This document shows, in pieces, positions 1-12,508 of a stretch of 64,000 nucleotides of DNA. Below the pieces are notes generated by a model. It was not told the DNA's origin. It made no database searches and was given only the letters and a program-made list of their open reading frames with translations. The number at the start of each line of letters is the position of its first letter. Positions within the stretch are counted from its first letter, which is position 1. A program made the position numbers and the translations under genes. Source of the stretch: Branchiostoma lanceolatum (lineage: Eukaryota > Chordata > Leptocardii > Amphioxiformes > Branchiostomatidae); NCBI RefSeq assembly GCF_035083965.1, contig NC_089726.1, forward strand, positions 9,305,501 to 9,369,500. Direction: 5' to 3'.

Positions 1-3
1 TTC

Positions 4-3000
4 ATGTCGTCCAGTACTACCGGAACCATGGCTGAAGACAACACCACTGACATCGCATCAAGGATCACCACGGGTGACTCTTTGAGTGACGGCATGACGC
101 AAGTCAGTTCGGATCCTGTTCCTGGGAATCCTGCTCGTAGACTGGCCTGCTGTGATGGAGATCCATGCATCCAGCCTTGTGCTGTTAGATACTTGGAAGA
201 TGATGGCGATGGTGGAAATTGCAACATGTCTACAGAAATTGATGCTGCAGCCTCGAATGGACAAACAGTAGTCGACGTAGCCCTTGGCACTGCCGATATA
301 GTAGAACCACCCGCTTTTTCGTACATGTGCCAAGACCACGTAGTATTCATCGAGACAAGTTCGAAAGAGGCGCACCCACAAAACGCCATTGGCAAGCCAA
401 CTGTTCATATCGAACCTCCATTTGAGTCAGCTGATGATGATGGTAACCATTTCACCAAGCTATTCGATGTTCAGTATCGGGCCGGAGATGTCAAAATACC
501 TACAAAAAGCGGTGCTGCGTCAGAAGATGAACAAACAGACGGTGACTTCCATGATGTTGATACTGAACTGTGCGCTACTGTGAACAAGTCCATGGATGAC
601 ATAACATCCATTGAGACAACTTCAGAAGAGACGCAAAGCAAGAAGTCATGTCAAGAAGCAGAAACGGCTACAAGCACCAACGATGATGTCTCGGCCCCAA
701 TGGTAAGATGTGACTCCCAGAATGATGCTGACACTGCGTGCTTTTCTCGGAATGAGAGCGGCACGCATGACATTCTTCATCCACTGAATAAACTTCAACC
801 AAACTCGACATGCACGGGTAACTCCCGGGACCCGAATCCGATGTACCCTACATCAACCATCATCCCGAATCCAACGGACAAAGCTCAACACAACCTAAAC
901 TATAACTCACCGTACCCGCCAAATATCGAGAAGCCGAGTCCCGCGTACGGGCAAACCGTTCACCCTGAACTCCTGACACTTGAAAGCGAGGGCATCTTCC
1001 GCATCCAGCCATATGCTGTGAGATACGATGAGGAAGACGATGGTAGTAACAGTGACATATCAACGCGCGGTGCTGTCGCTGGGAACGGACAGACAATCGA
1101 CATCGTCCTTGGTGATGACGAAGATGCAAATATTGAACCCATTCAACCATATGCTGTTGCATTCATGTCTCATGACGACATGTCGTCTATCAAGACAAGT
1201 TCGGAAGAGACGCAAAGCAAAGAATCCTCTCAGAAAACGACTTCTGCTAACAGCAGTAACATTCCGACCAGTTTGTATCAGAACGACGCGTCAGTCTCTG
1301 GCGGAAAGGACACGTGTCACATTGATGGGCTTCGACGTTCTCCGAATACACTTCATCCAAATCCAAAGCAGAACGCCCTCATCCCTAATCCCATGTATGC
1401 AGCGAACGTTGGCCAGCAAGCAGCTTGCGGTAAGATATGTCTGCATTTAGCAACCTTTTTGTTTAAAGTATTTAACGTTAGCCCTATGGATTTGGATCTT
1501 TTGTGAATTTTTTTTCTGTAAATTTGAAAATCAGATATCCACTGTTTTCCCAAATCAAATTGTTTACCGAGCTGCAGCGCTCGTTAATGTATTTTTCTTG
1601 AGGTCTTGAAGTCAATCAGAGTCTGGACAGAGAGTCAGATTTTTTTCTTGCCTTCTCGACGCTTTGAGGTTGTTTTAATGTTTCCCCCCAGGAAGTAGAT
1701 GTCGCCGGGTGTGCCTTGCTGTAGCGACAGCTATTGCGCTTCTGGTATCATTGATCATCGGCGTAACTTTTCTCGCGATGTTCTTGAGCACACAGGGCAG
1801 TCGATTGGTAAGCTTCCGTCTTTCGTTCTTTTCCCCTGCCTTTGAAATGTTCCAGGAAACATGTGATACGAAAAGTTTCCTTGTAGCTTCAAACAACAAT
1901 CCAAATTTTGGCATTTTTCTTTGAGTGTTCGTCCACAATTTGAGTCGGTTTATCAAAGGGATCAAAACAATTCAACGATACGTTGATGAAGGTTAGACAT
2001 CCAGGTAATATGAACCATCTGAAATTGTCTTCACTTAATCAAAATATCTATTCAGAGTTTTGGTATTAAACCTAGTTCTGCCAGATCTTTCCTTAGTCAC
2101 TGACGAAGATAGCGGATGCTGTCTGAAACGTCTGTTTCAAAATTTTATGCAGTTGCTTGAGTAACAATTTTTTTTAGCAATTCAACGATATATTTCCCTA
2201 TCAAAAGGTGGCATCAACCGTGAACACTACCCACGCCCCTGGCCACCCTGCTGCGAACACTACCTACTCATTTAATCACTCTGCCTTCTTCGGTCCTAGG
2301 AGAACGACAACGGTTGAGTCCATTCCGATGTCCACCGTGAGTGTGGTTTCTGAGCGTTATTTTAAACCGTGCAAGGATTAAACAATCTAATGTTTGCTTT
2401 GTTGTAAATGCCACTGTTGGTTATCACTTTATCTAATAGCCTGCAAAGCACAACGAATCCCTTCAACTCTCCTCTTCTAAAAAAGTAATGTTGCGATACT
2501 ACACCTCACAGTAGCTTAACCATGTCAACGGGTGGGCCCATCGGTCCCGCTGGCCATAAGTACTAACTACTACGAATCCTCTCGATTGAAAATGTCAACG
2601 GCCAACATAGATCTATCGCTATTATATATTGCATGATATGCATCCACAGGCAAGTTCTACCAGTGGCTCATCTGACAATGGCTCTTTTGGGGAAGCAGTA
2701 CCTACTGTGATGCCACTGTCCAAAAGACGTCGTCTAATAGGTAATTGTGGTCCGCTTTTAAAAATGTTCGGAAGACAGCTTCCAGAAGAAATGTCGTCTT
2801 CTCCTCTCTCGCCTTTTCAAACTTAGCAGCATCTACAGGAGTTTAGACTTCCCTTAATGTGATTTGAGTGATGAAGGAAGGGGTTCTTGAAGTGTGACTA
2901 GACTGACGCCATTCATTTCTTTCTCCAGTCGGTGTGCAAATCTTCTGAAAGAAATCCTTAATTCTTAATCTAACGTTCCACTTTCCGAAAACGAATCATC

Positions 3001-3688
3001 AAAATCTTTTCCCGTCTTTCAGAAACGCCCCGATTAATATCTTCGTTGTTATCCGTTTCTTCCACAGGGACCTATCTAATGCGTCCTGGAGTCATGTTCA
3101 ATCCCTCAAGTCATGGAAGCCTGGTAAGAATTACTGTTTTAAACGATGTTACTTTCTGCTGGTGTCCCGCCATGCATCGAAGGGAATTTTCAAAGTAACT
3201 GACATATTCAATGCTTGTGCCATTCAGCGGCAGCGCTGAGGTATTTTGTCACATTTTTTTTTCAATACTTGTACAAACGTCACGCTTGGAGTCATTCTGG
3301 ACGGTGTAAACAATAACTTGTGTTTGTGATGTGGAATATTTCATCCCTCCACATAATACGTCGGCTATTACGATCCTTTCGTTGACAACAGAAACCCCTT
3401 TGTGTAAAACAACAATGTATGGAGTCTTCGAAGACAAGGTGTACATTTCTGTTCTTACAGTTCTTACATAAGATTCATGAACTATTGTATAGCTTATGTG
3501 ACATTGGGCACAAATGTCAACGGCGAAACTTGATTATTGTAGGGATGAAACGATCATAATATGGGAATATTTGCGGTTCTCATTTTCATCCTCCACAGTT
3601 TGATTACCTGCGACGTGTGTTAAATCGGACAGAGAATGCCACCATTCGTCGCTGGACTTCAGACCCTGGGAATGTTATCGACAACTGA
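4..3688 (+). CDS. Single-pass membrane protein with repetitive NPMY-motif cytoplasmic tail (5' end possibly partial)
   Basis: Six exons join in phase: 4-1429, 1692-1807, 2178-2336, 2650-2740, 3068-3123, 3599-3688 (stop TGA 3686-3688), about 645 aa if the ATG at 4 is the start. The frame is open to the window edge, so an upstream exon is possible. Exon 1 encodes an acidic, Ser/Thr-rich, low-complexity region with about three diverged units. Each unit has an IQPYAV-like motif, a D/E-rich stretch, SSEETQSK-like segments and NPMY motifs ending in NPMYAAN. Exon 2 encodes a basic CRR stop-transfer flank and one hydrophobic helix (about residues 482-505). Exons 3-6 encode a tail of about 130 aa with several N-glycosylation sequons (NTT, NHS, NAT). 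With no signal peptide this suggests a type II topology, N-terminus inside. NPXY-like motifs are typical endocytic or PTB-binding signals. The family resembles lancelet NPMY-tail receptors known to me only from memory; function is unknown. Exon joins are inferred from splice signals. Confidence 0.7.
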
Positions 3689-5252
3689 GGAGTGGTCGTG
3701 CCTCCTGACAATGAGGTATCTGTGACTGAGCGGGTGAACAAACAAGTCTTAAGCTTGAATAGAAACAATTTTGTGAAATATTATTGAGGATATTTGAGCC
3801 CTGTCTGCATATCACCGTCACTTTTGTTACAAGAAATCAAAGGTGTTTCTGAACGCCAACGTCCTCTTGGATGGTTGAAAGGACGACTTTGATAATGTAT
3901 TAAAGCCTTCCCTTCCACCTAGACTCATTTTGTGCTTTAAACATGGTCACGCAGAGATCTCTTCTGCAATGCGTAGGTGTGCGTGTGTACGTGTTTGTGT
4001 GTATGTATGTATGTGTGTGTAACATTTTGATCATGCAGTGATATCTTTATTTATTTGGCGTTACAAGAACATTTATTACTATATTTAATATTTTATTTTC
4101 CATTTTTTGGGGAACGTTTGAGCAAAAAGAATTCTTAATCCAAGACAAAAATGACTGCAGTGTTAGTACGTACTATGTGAATGACAATGCTGATGTTTGC
4201 ATGTTGTTAGAAACGTAACTAATAATTATTTCTTAATCATAATTTTTGGTCGATCTGTAATTGTATGAATAGCAACTTCTCATCGACTTTCCAATCACAT
4301 TTCACAAAAGTGAAATACCCAAGAGACATTTTTTAAAGAATAAAACGTGTTTATGGAATTGTGAACTTGTGTATTTATAAAACAATCTTCAAACACAAAA
4401 TTAAACTTCATACTTGTAAAAAAAACTACAGATTTCTGGAAGGTGTTGCATGCTCTGCTCTCTTTAAAAACATAGTGTGCTTTGTCTGATCAAAATGCCA
4501 GGAGTAGAAGAAAAATACAAGAAAACTTGATTTCCTAACCCTTTAGGAGAGTGACATGTACAGACAGTTGTCTCTTATATGTAGTATTTCCGGGGAAAAA
4601 AAAGCAACTCTTGTTCATATTCAAATGCACACACTTACATGTGTAACTGTGAATACACATTGCACAATGGACTCTGTATCTAATCTTTACTTATGTTCCA
4701 AATATGTAACATCCAAGATTTGTTGGGCACTCTTGTGTGACTCTTGTAACATTTAATGTAGTCTTGCAAACGAACAAGAATCGTACAGTTCTGAAGCTTT
4801 AATCTGAACATCATGCTGTTGTTCACATGAAAAGAAGCATGTAGTGCTGTAGTACATGTTAACATGTTTAAGGGCATGTCGTCAGAGAGTCCTCATAAAC
4901 TAAAATTGAAGCTTCTGACATGGTTTCAGACCCTTTCTGTACTTACTAAACAATAATAAATCATCTCACATGATTATCAAGACTACTACATGGTATAAAA
5001 CATCAGCAACAATGAGTGAAATCATACCATATCACTTCACCATGGCATTTCATAAAGCACATTACAGTAGCATTATAGACTAGCACAAATTAGTTTCCAC
5101 GTGGTTAAGATAGGACCTATTCCTCACAATAAGATAAAGAATGCATATCTCCATTAAATTTGTAGCACCACAGATTCTCTTGCTGTCTTTTAAATGTTGA
5201 TGTCTACGCTTGATGTATGTGTGCGTGCAGGGAAGGTTGCTGTTGATCATGT
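3689..5252. other. Convergent intergenic region holding both 3' UTRs
   Basis: The stop codon of the plus-strand NPMY gene (3686-3688) and that of the minus-strand GEMIN2 gene (5253-5255) face each other across 1.56 kb. An AATAAA at 4339-4344 on the plus strand could end the first gene. On the minus strand ATTAAA-type hexamers lie near 4750 and 4798, and AATAAA overlaps 4046-4055, so the two 3' UTRs may overlap. There is a short GT/TATG repeat near 3980-4020. No coding potential was recognised. Confidence 0.45.
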
Positions 5253-8200
5253 CTATGTGTCTGCTAAATCCCCTTGGTCAAAGTATCTGGAAGAAAAAAA
5301 ACACAATGCTGTGACTAAACTGCAGCATAACATAGTAAAAAGGGCAAATAGAACACATTTACTTATGTTTGGTTAGCTGTGTCAAGTTTAACATGGAAAC
5401 ACTTATTACTGACATGAGAACAATTTTTCTGAAAAACTCCTTGCATGACATAGAAATTAGATCATATCAAATGTGTATCCATAAGCTGTACTTACCTAGA
5501 CACTAGACATATGAGAAGGTTCAAAGGAGCCAATCTGTCATCTTCTTTACTATCCTGTAAAAACATGAACATAACCATCACTTTGTAGTAAAGGTAGATG
5601 TGTACATTTTACCATATCATTCCATCTGTCTTGATTACAATTTCATGGCAACTGTAAACATAACACATTTGATAAATTTCTGGCTAAACTTTTGTTTATT
5701 CTTGAAAAGCTCAGATCAGCCTCCAGGGTACTTTTCATTGAGGTCTTGAGGAAGGAGGCAGAAGGATCAGACAAAATATTACAAAGATACCGATTACATA
5801 ATTTAAGTCCTAACAAATGAATCTAAAAATGTGAAGTGTTCTTCATACACACATATGGTATAACTAAAATACATAACAGGGTAAAAGTTAAAAGATTGTT
5901 TCAGTCATTTCTTCTTTGAGTCTTTTGACATGTTCCTGGCAGCACACCCTGGCTCCAGCTGTATTTGTTGATCGTCAGAGGGTCACCAAATCAAAAATTC
6001 GGCAGAGGCATTTTTCATTCGACAACCACATCAGAAGGGGCTCGGAGACCTTGATGCAAACATCGTCTGACCTCTAAAAATTGTGCGATGATTGGGAGAA
6101 CATCCGGTGTATTACTGCCGAAAATGTCATTTAGAGCTTGCAGCCGATTGATATATGTGCTGTGTGATAGGGGTATATTACATGTTCCTCATTCTTATTG
6201 AAGTTCAATCTGTGGGAATGTATAGAAGTTACTGTAGTAAGAGAGAAACTCACCAGTGTGGCTCGTATTGCACTACAACATCTGGACAGGGTACGGAGTG
6301 AAGCCGCAGTGTCGGGGTACAAGGGTTTCTCTAGACACACCATCAGGGCATACAGCCACTGAGACTGCATCAGGGAGACAGAAGGAACATACATTGTTTA
6401 AGTACATCATGTAATGCTAAGAAATATCATACTGTGTCTACACATTTGTACTGTGCAATGTGTGGAACCTCTTGGAAAGTAATTGTTCTACCAGTATGTT
6501 ATATCATCACACATTGGACTAGTCTTTACAAGTAGTCTACAATATATATTTGTCAGAATAAAGGTCAGTCAGTAACATGGTTTGCACACAAAAACTGCAT
6601 GGTTTCTTGGACTACCGGTACATTTGTTCATACAAATTTCTCTATGACTATCCTCATTGATGATAAGTTGCAAATGTTTTGGCAGAAGTGGATTAGATTG
6701 ACGTACAGATACATAATCATCATAAAGTAAGAACATTCCTATATGCAGGATATTGCTTCTATACTCTACTGAATCCCTCTTAGAACACATGTCACTACAT
6801 GTACTTAATGGATGGGAATGTTTACCAGTAAGGTGGAGAATCCATGTCTCTGCAACCAGGTGATGTGAAAGTCAAGAACTTGTATCACAGTCCACTGAAA
6901 TTATATGTAATTAGGGCATGAAACCTCCGAATTGGACCAACAAGGTTTGTAGTATTGTCCAAGCAGAGGTCAGGGAGCTACATGTAGTAGTGGCTGCACG
7001 TTTTTTTGTCTGCCTCTTTTCAGAGACAGCCAGCCACTACTAGCCCCAACAGCAACTTAAACCTCTGCTTGGAGAAAAGGTGTAGTGTTTCTTTCTGATA
7101 TTCTGAAACGATACATGTGAGCTTAATAAATATCTCTATAGCAAAATTGCACTGTGGAATGGAATGTAAAGGTATGACTCAATGCTAACACACTGAACAA
7201 CATCTGCTCATCCTCATTATAGTGGTAATCAAATAGGTCCAGAAGGATTGGTTCAGTTCTCTACAACATTGATAGGGGGCGTCATTGCACCACTGGCAAG
7301 ACATACCTGGTCCATGGCCATCAGGATTTGTAAACTTGGTGGGTGACCCTCCTGTAGGAATCGAAAAGAAAAATCAATTCATAAGAACAGTTGACTTAAA
7401 GCACTTACCATCTTACTATTGTGCTCTTACAGGTCTCAAATTATGACTTTGCTATGGATTTTTTCCTTAAAACTCAATGAAAATACTGACACCTACTTGT
7501 CAAGTATGCCAGGATGTCTGATGGAATGTAGGGATTACTCTTCAATAAAAAGCTCCTGTATATGTTAGGTAAGTTCATTTCATCACCTTTGTACTATCTT
7601 GAGTATCCTCCTGCCCCTCCTCTAGTCTTCCCTCCTCTCCTTCCTCTACAGATCCCTCTGGAGACACGCTACAGCCCATGCACAGCCGCTTCCACCCATT
7701 CTCATCTTTCATGGCTGGCTGCATATGGAACAGGCATAGAAGAAATACACAAAGATGTCAATACAGTCTGAACCCCCCATGAACAACGCTCAAGGGGCTT
7801 ATAGAATCTGGAATGTGGAAAGATGATAACTATACAAAGGGAAAAAATAATCAAAGGACCACCAAAAAGTGGTCACATTGGCCAGGTAGTCCTTAGATAG
7901 AATTGATCATTTGTACAGGTTTGACTGTATACTGACTACAGTTTATAAATACTAGGCAAATACAATGACAGTACTGTAAAAAATGCATTATTCTAAAGGT
8001 ATAAGTTGGGAAAATATACCAGCTTTAGTTTTTGTTCTTGGTCTGTTTTTCCTTTCTTTGTGTTCTGTTGGTTCCGTCTATATGCCTGCAAGTAAGGAGA
8101 GAAAAAAAACAAGTATTGTGAAAACGATTTTAATTGTAATCACACACACTATGACAATTTGTATTCTGAATTGGTGTCCAAAGAGTTTCAGTGACTGAGA

Positions 8201-10062
8201 GAACTTGAAAGAAAAAAAATGTTTCTGTATAATGAGACTGTATACAAATGATATCACATTTAGTCAATCAAGTCATAAGACACCATCTCAGTAGGACTTT
8301 AATGACAAGATATTACATTTTCAAAATCTCCTTGATTATTATTGATAGGTTTTATTCATTGCCCCTGTCTATGTTTTTCCTGATCTGAATCAAAGAAAAT
8401 TGGTGTGTCTGAATTTACTTATTACATGTAATGAATATGTAAAAACTGCATTACAGTTTAACAAACAAACCTACCTGTCTAACATCTGAAAACTGGGCAG
8501 CCAACTTCCTCTGAGCTGGAATTGTTGGAGCAAAACCTTCTTCTGCTGGAATAAAACCTGATGACTAGAGGGGGAAGAGAGGAAGAACAACATAAACTTC
8601 AGACATTTACTTATAATGGGATACATGTAGCAAAGAACATGCCTGTACATAACTAAATCATGTCATCAAGGCTGTCCCCAGCATTTTTTGTTGGGAGTCT
8701 ATGTTGTTAATTTTCATTGTTTAATCTGTCATTTTCATTGTTTAATCTGTCATTTTAAAGCTTACGAAAAGACATTTTCATCAGTTTCATGTCATGAACT
8801 TCGGATCTTTTTTGGCGGATAGGGTGAAATTATTGTCCAAACAGAAGGACAAAGCATCATTGTTCAAATGCACTGCATCTCACATTTTCGATACATGTTA
8901 AACTGACGTTTTGGGGTCCTTACCCCATTTTATCTGGACCCAAGGAGTGAAAAGTTGGTTAAAAAGAGTGACTTTTCCCTCCTTTCCAAAACGTCCGTTC
9001 CAGTTGGTAGTGCAAGTACTAGTATAAATCATACATACAGGAGAAACAAGGACAGTCTGTTTATCCTTGAAGTTAGCCACGTCGATGTCAGCCACAACTA
9101 CAGAAGGACACTTCTCTGCCTCCTGCCTGCAGGGAGAGAATGAGAGCACATTATGTCATGTGTCTGGTCTATGAACAACAAAGTTCTTTTGCAGCAAGGC
9201 TGGCCCCTTGTAATAGCAATAGCTAGTCGGGCAGCCTTGGCTGCTGTATATTGTACGCAGCCGAACAAATAAATAAATAAATAAATAAAACAACAAAGTC
9301 ATTTGATTCTGTTATTACATGTATTCTTGAGCATACAGGGAGAGAATAAAGCACATGTTCGGTCTAAGTAACAAAGACGCTTGATTTTGTCAATGCTTGA
9401 GCCTACATCGAGGGAAAATTAAGGACATGTGTTTGGTCTATAACAACAAAGTCACTTTATTTTGTCAAAGCAGTCCAGGACCTTAATGTGACATTTGATC
9501 AAAGATCTTCATACCCCCCTTAAACACACTGCTTTCAACTCTTCCAACCACACAGACAAATATAGCAGCGCTGAGGATGTATGTATGGCAAGGCTGCATT
9601 ATATGTACTGTGGGATTTGCAGAAACACAGAGACAGGCAGACATGATACTGTCAGAGTCAGCCATTGTGTTGAAGTAAATATGGATATTTTTGTCATTAG
9701 TGCTAATTTCGTCACATGGTGTTTGGCAAAAGACAGTACCATTCTGATCAAAGGAGATATATGTAACGTAATATCAAGGAGGTTTAATCTGTATTATCAG
9801 AATATTGAATTGAATGAAGACCTTTATTGTGCATGTCTGCCCCACTGGGCTAAGCACAGATCACATGGTAACAATTATATACAAGTTCATGAGTAATATA
9901 AATGTGGCACAATTATGTTATGACCCACCGAACTCTTTGCAGGTATTCCAGCGGGTTTGAAGCCGGTATGTCTGGATCGTATTCTTCTAGGATCTCCACG
10001 TCAGGATCGTCCAGTAGAAACGCCGGCATCTGTAGGTCCCCTAGTTCATCCCTTTCATCCAT
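5253..10062 (-). CDS. GEMIN2: Gemin2, SMN-complex assembly subunit (complete, 10 exons)
   Basis: Exons in coding order: 10062-9929, 9126-9039, 8564-8475, 8085-8020, 7718-7587, 7351-7307, 6894-6826, 6364-6254, 5554-5496, 5286-5253. They sum to 828 nt with continuous phase and a TAG at 5255-5253, giving 275 aa against about 280 in human. Landmarks recognised in order: an acidic N-terminus then LEYLQRVR; EAEKCPSVVVADID; KLAAQFSDVRQ; ENGWKRLC; GHPPSLQILMAMDQ; VLDFHITWL; SQWLYALMVCLEKP; LNLLICLVSRYFDQGDLAD at the C-terminus. The family protein binds SMN and holds five Sm proteins of the pentamer during spliceosomal snRNP assembly in the cytoplasm. The exon 4 segment (8085-8020) is the least conserved and rests on phase and splice signals. 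The start is the first in-frame ATG of the N-terminal exon (10062-10060). Introns carry several small transposons. Confidence 0.95.
5960..6130. repeat. Dispersed repeat copy, related to 58055-58220
   Basis: The stretch starting near 5966 shares the phrase TGTTGATCGTCAGA, followed by a diverged CCAAAT/CCGAAT-TTCG segment, with the stretch starting near 58057. Both continue into similar sequence containing CGAAAAT..TCGTCTGGAG or GTCATTTAGAGCT. It lies in a GEMIN2 intron. It is an old interspersed repeat of unknown class with no coding capacity. Confidence 0.45.
6958..7074. mobile_element. Small fold-back element (MITE-like) in GEMIN2 intron
   Basis: Imperfect terminal inverted repeats TCCAAGCAGAGGT and ACCTCTGCTTGGA bound a 117-bp unit. 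An inner inverted pair (TAGTAGTGGCTG / CAGCCACTACTA) lets nearly the whole element fold back. No ORF is present. It is non-autonomous and the superfamily was not identified. Confidence 0.6.
7762..7929. mobile_element. Pogo/Tigger-like MITE, diverged copy
   Basis: The left end TACAGTCTGAACC and right end ACAGGTTTGACTGTA match the termini of the element at 27403-27546, whose ends are TACAGTCAAACCTG and CAGGTTTGACTGTA. Termini starting CAGTCAAACCT and flanked by TA are typical of pogo/Tigger (Tc1-mariner) elements. The element is 168 bp and non-coding, and sits in the GEMIN2 intron between the fourth and fifth exons. Confidence 0.55.
9130..9480. repeat. Degenerate tandem repeat, about three units, interrupted by a retroposon
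   Basis: Three diverged units of about 70-90 bp share AGGGAGAGAAT, ACATGT, GGTCTA and ACAACAAAGTC segments, for example near 9132, 9340 and 9412. The units lie in the first GEMIN2 intron. No coding potential was seen. Confidence 0.45.
9185..9288 (+). mobile_element. Short retroposon with (AAAT)n tail and 11-bp target-site duplication
   Basis: A 104-bp insert ends in AAATAAATAAATAAATAAATAAA. It is flanked by direct copies of AACAACAAAGT at 9174-9184 and 9289-9299. The insert has interrupted a degenerate local tandem repeat (9130-9480) that contains CACATGT..GGTCTA..AACAAAG. Target-site duplications plus an A-rich simple tail indicate LINE-mediated retroposition. No Pol III boxes were convincing in this short copy, so it may be a 5'-truncated SINE or LINE tail. 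Confidence 0.75.
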
Positions 10063-10893
10063 TGCTATTTATGGTAGTTAACTTTGAATGTACAGTATTA
10101 CAATACTTGGTGTTACCGAACCTAACCCACCGGTACTGCCGCGTGTTTATAATACGTCTTGTTCACGTTGTGGGGAGGGGGGCACACAAACATAAGGGTA
10201 TTAAAGAACGCAAATGTCCGATAGCAAATAACCAAAAACGTACATCAAAATGAGCCTCAATACAGCTCAGTTTCTGCTCAATACCTGTTTTTTCTGTACC
10301 TACACGATTTAGGAATAATACAGCTCATATGCAGGACACTCCAGTGCAGGACTCCAAACGTGGATAAGATGTTATTGTTAGGTCAAAGGTTATGATAACA
10401 GGCATGCGTAGAGCTGAGAGGGTGCATTTTCATGCCAACTAAATCTTGTTTAAGTAACTGTAACACGCTTTTTGTAAATAAATGTTTGAATTTTGGGGCT
10501 TGAAGTTACAGGTAAGGGTTTTGGCTGTTTTATTTTGTTAACAAAACAGGCTTTAAGCCATGATTGGAGTGTTCAGTTTGGATGTTATCATTTCTTATAA
10601 AGAGATGTCAGAGGTCATTGAAGTTTATTTTGATGCTCCAGCAACACTTTTCCGTTCGTAATCGGCTCAAAAACACTAGATCGACACTCTAGAGGTCAGG
10701 CCTCACTGTCAATGTGAGTTTTCCATGAACTTAACTTCATGTAGGTGACTTTTAACGGCCTTTTTCTAACATGTTTTGTAATACTCTGTATAACGTTTAT
10801 ATAGTCATAGAAGATTGCCATAATCATGTGCCCGTTAGGGGAGGGAGCACAAAATGGGACCAGTGCAGAAGGTGCACTTTGCATAACAAAAAT
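10063..10893. other. Intergenic, upstream of GEMIN2
   Basis: No gene recognised. This side holds the GEMIN2 promoter. I see no TATA box placed at a clear start site; the CCATAAATAGCA just before the ATG is too close to be one. ORFs here are short and lack splice context or similarity. Confidence 0.3.
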
Positions 10894-11126
10894 ACGGAAA
10901 TTTTATATTGTGCACTGTTGCGGAGTTCTAACGAAGGGTGTTTTTTGCTTGATATTTACATGTTACATATACAATCCCTTCTAGGGATATAACGTTAAAT
11001 CTAATATCAAGCAAAAACGCCCTTCTTTAGTCGCCACGGCTACCCCTACGGGGCTTCAAAAACCACAGACACCTAGTTAATATAGGGTAACCCACAACTT
11101 CGGTCAATGTTTGCGCATATTCGATA
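10894..11126. repeat. Diverged partial copy of the downstream 1.37 kb unit, with a long hairpin
   Basis: ACGGAAATTTTATATTGTGCA near 10894 and GGCTTCAAAAACC near 11053 recur with small changes at the start of the two units downstream (near 11158/11222 and 12540/12603). Inside lies an inverted pair: 10932-10956 and 11003-11025 (GAAGGGTGTTTTTTGCTTG.. against ..CAAGCAAAAACGCCCTTC). It forms a stem of about 23 bp with one mismatch and one bulge. It looks like an older member of the same repeat family. Confidence 0.55.
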
Positions 11127-12497
11127 CTTGGTTCACAGGTATATTAGACGGCTGAAGACGGAAATTTTATATTGTGCATTGTTGCGGAGTTAATGCTGAC
11201 GAAAGTCTCATTACCCCGTATAAGGCTTCAAAAACCGAGCACCAAGGGACCCACAACTTCCCGAAATATTAAAACCGAAAAATCAAAATCGGGAAAGTCG
11301 TCTTCTACTTGGATGCAACATGAGGCTGGAATGGATTCCACTGACTGCTCCAACCCAGCGCCGAACTTGGTTGGGGAGTGGTCGGGAACAAAGTCGTCAC
11401 GGGGAGGTCGTGAATATGTTACATATCATAGGAATATACTAGGTCACGCCGTGTGGATCTCGTATTACTAGTACGAGTCTAGTTCACACACTAGTGTATT
11501 AATTGGAAGGGTCATTAAATGCCAACTGGTGTCGGTGTGTGACTAAGGATACAACTTACCTTGTTGATTTTTTGTCAAACAGGCATACTATGCCAATGTT
11601 TTAGTTCTCTTCTTTCTTTCTTTCATCATCATGGTAATGTTAAATTCATTGCCTCTTTCACTGAAATCCACGAATTAATCCTCTTAATGCGTAAACACAA
11701 CTCCTTTACTACAACGTTGATGCGGCTAGCATCTGGAGTGCCATAACTGCGAAAACACAGACAGATAAACAAGACTAAATGTGATATCTTCCACGAATTC
11801 GTAGACTTCCACATTGTCCGTTTGTAATGTATGATTAAAGGAACATACACATTCATGTCAGTAATGGCAAGAAAATACGTACTTATTGCCTACATCAACT
11901 TGATGCCACCATTGGACTGTACTATTCAGCTATCAACAATGTCGATCTGTAATGCTTCAGTATCTGAAAAGCTGCTAGGAGGTCCATACTCGCTAGGTTT
12001 CTTCTACTACCAGCATACCAAATTTAATAAAAGTCCGTCGATACGATCATGAGTCCTGGAGCGAACGTACACACAACCAGAAACAGTACCTCCCTTCGGA
12101 GATGAAGCTCTGAAGTTATTTATATTCCAAACACTGTGATATGATGAACATTAAATGAACCTACACAAAACTCAAAACACAATAACAATAATTGCCGCTT
12201 CAATCTTTATTCAGCTCGGTAATGCCCCCCCCCCCCATCTCTGGCTTTTATGACAAGTTTAAACTAGTAGGGAGATATCTATTATATCATTTACAACAAG
12301 GTAGTCGACCGACAACGCACAAAACAAAACCGTGAGGATCAAGCACTGCGCATGCAAATACAACACTGTTTTACAGTGTTCTATCTTGCTTATGAACCCT
12401 AATAACGACACAAAAAGGTCAATAGACCACAAACATCGAATCAATAAAGTTGCTTGTTTGGGAAATAACGAGATATTAATCATATTAAGGCAATGTT
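11127..12497. repeat. 1.37 kb tandem duplication, copy 1
   Basis: This segment, from CTTGGTTCACAGG to TATTAAGGCAATGTT, is repeated almost base for base at 12509-13881. The offset is 1,382 bp at the start and 1,384 bp later, and 11 bp separate the copies. Most of the differences I could see lie in the first 160 bp or so. The unit contains a poly-C run and short ORFs of 60-75 codons in both directions, identical in the two copies, with no recognisable protein. It lies between GEMIN2 and the cadherin gene. Confidence 0.85.
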
Positions 12498-12508
12498 ACG
12501 ATGGTGCC

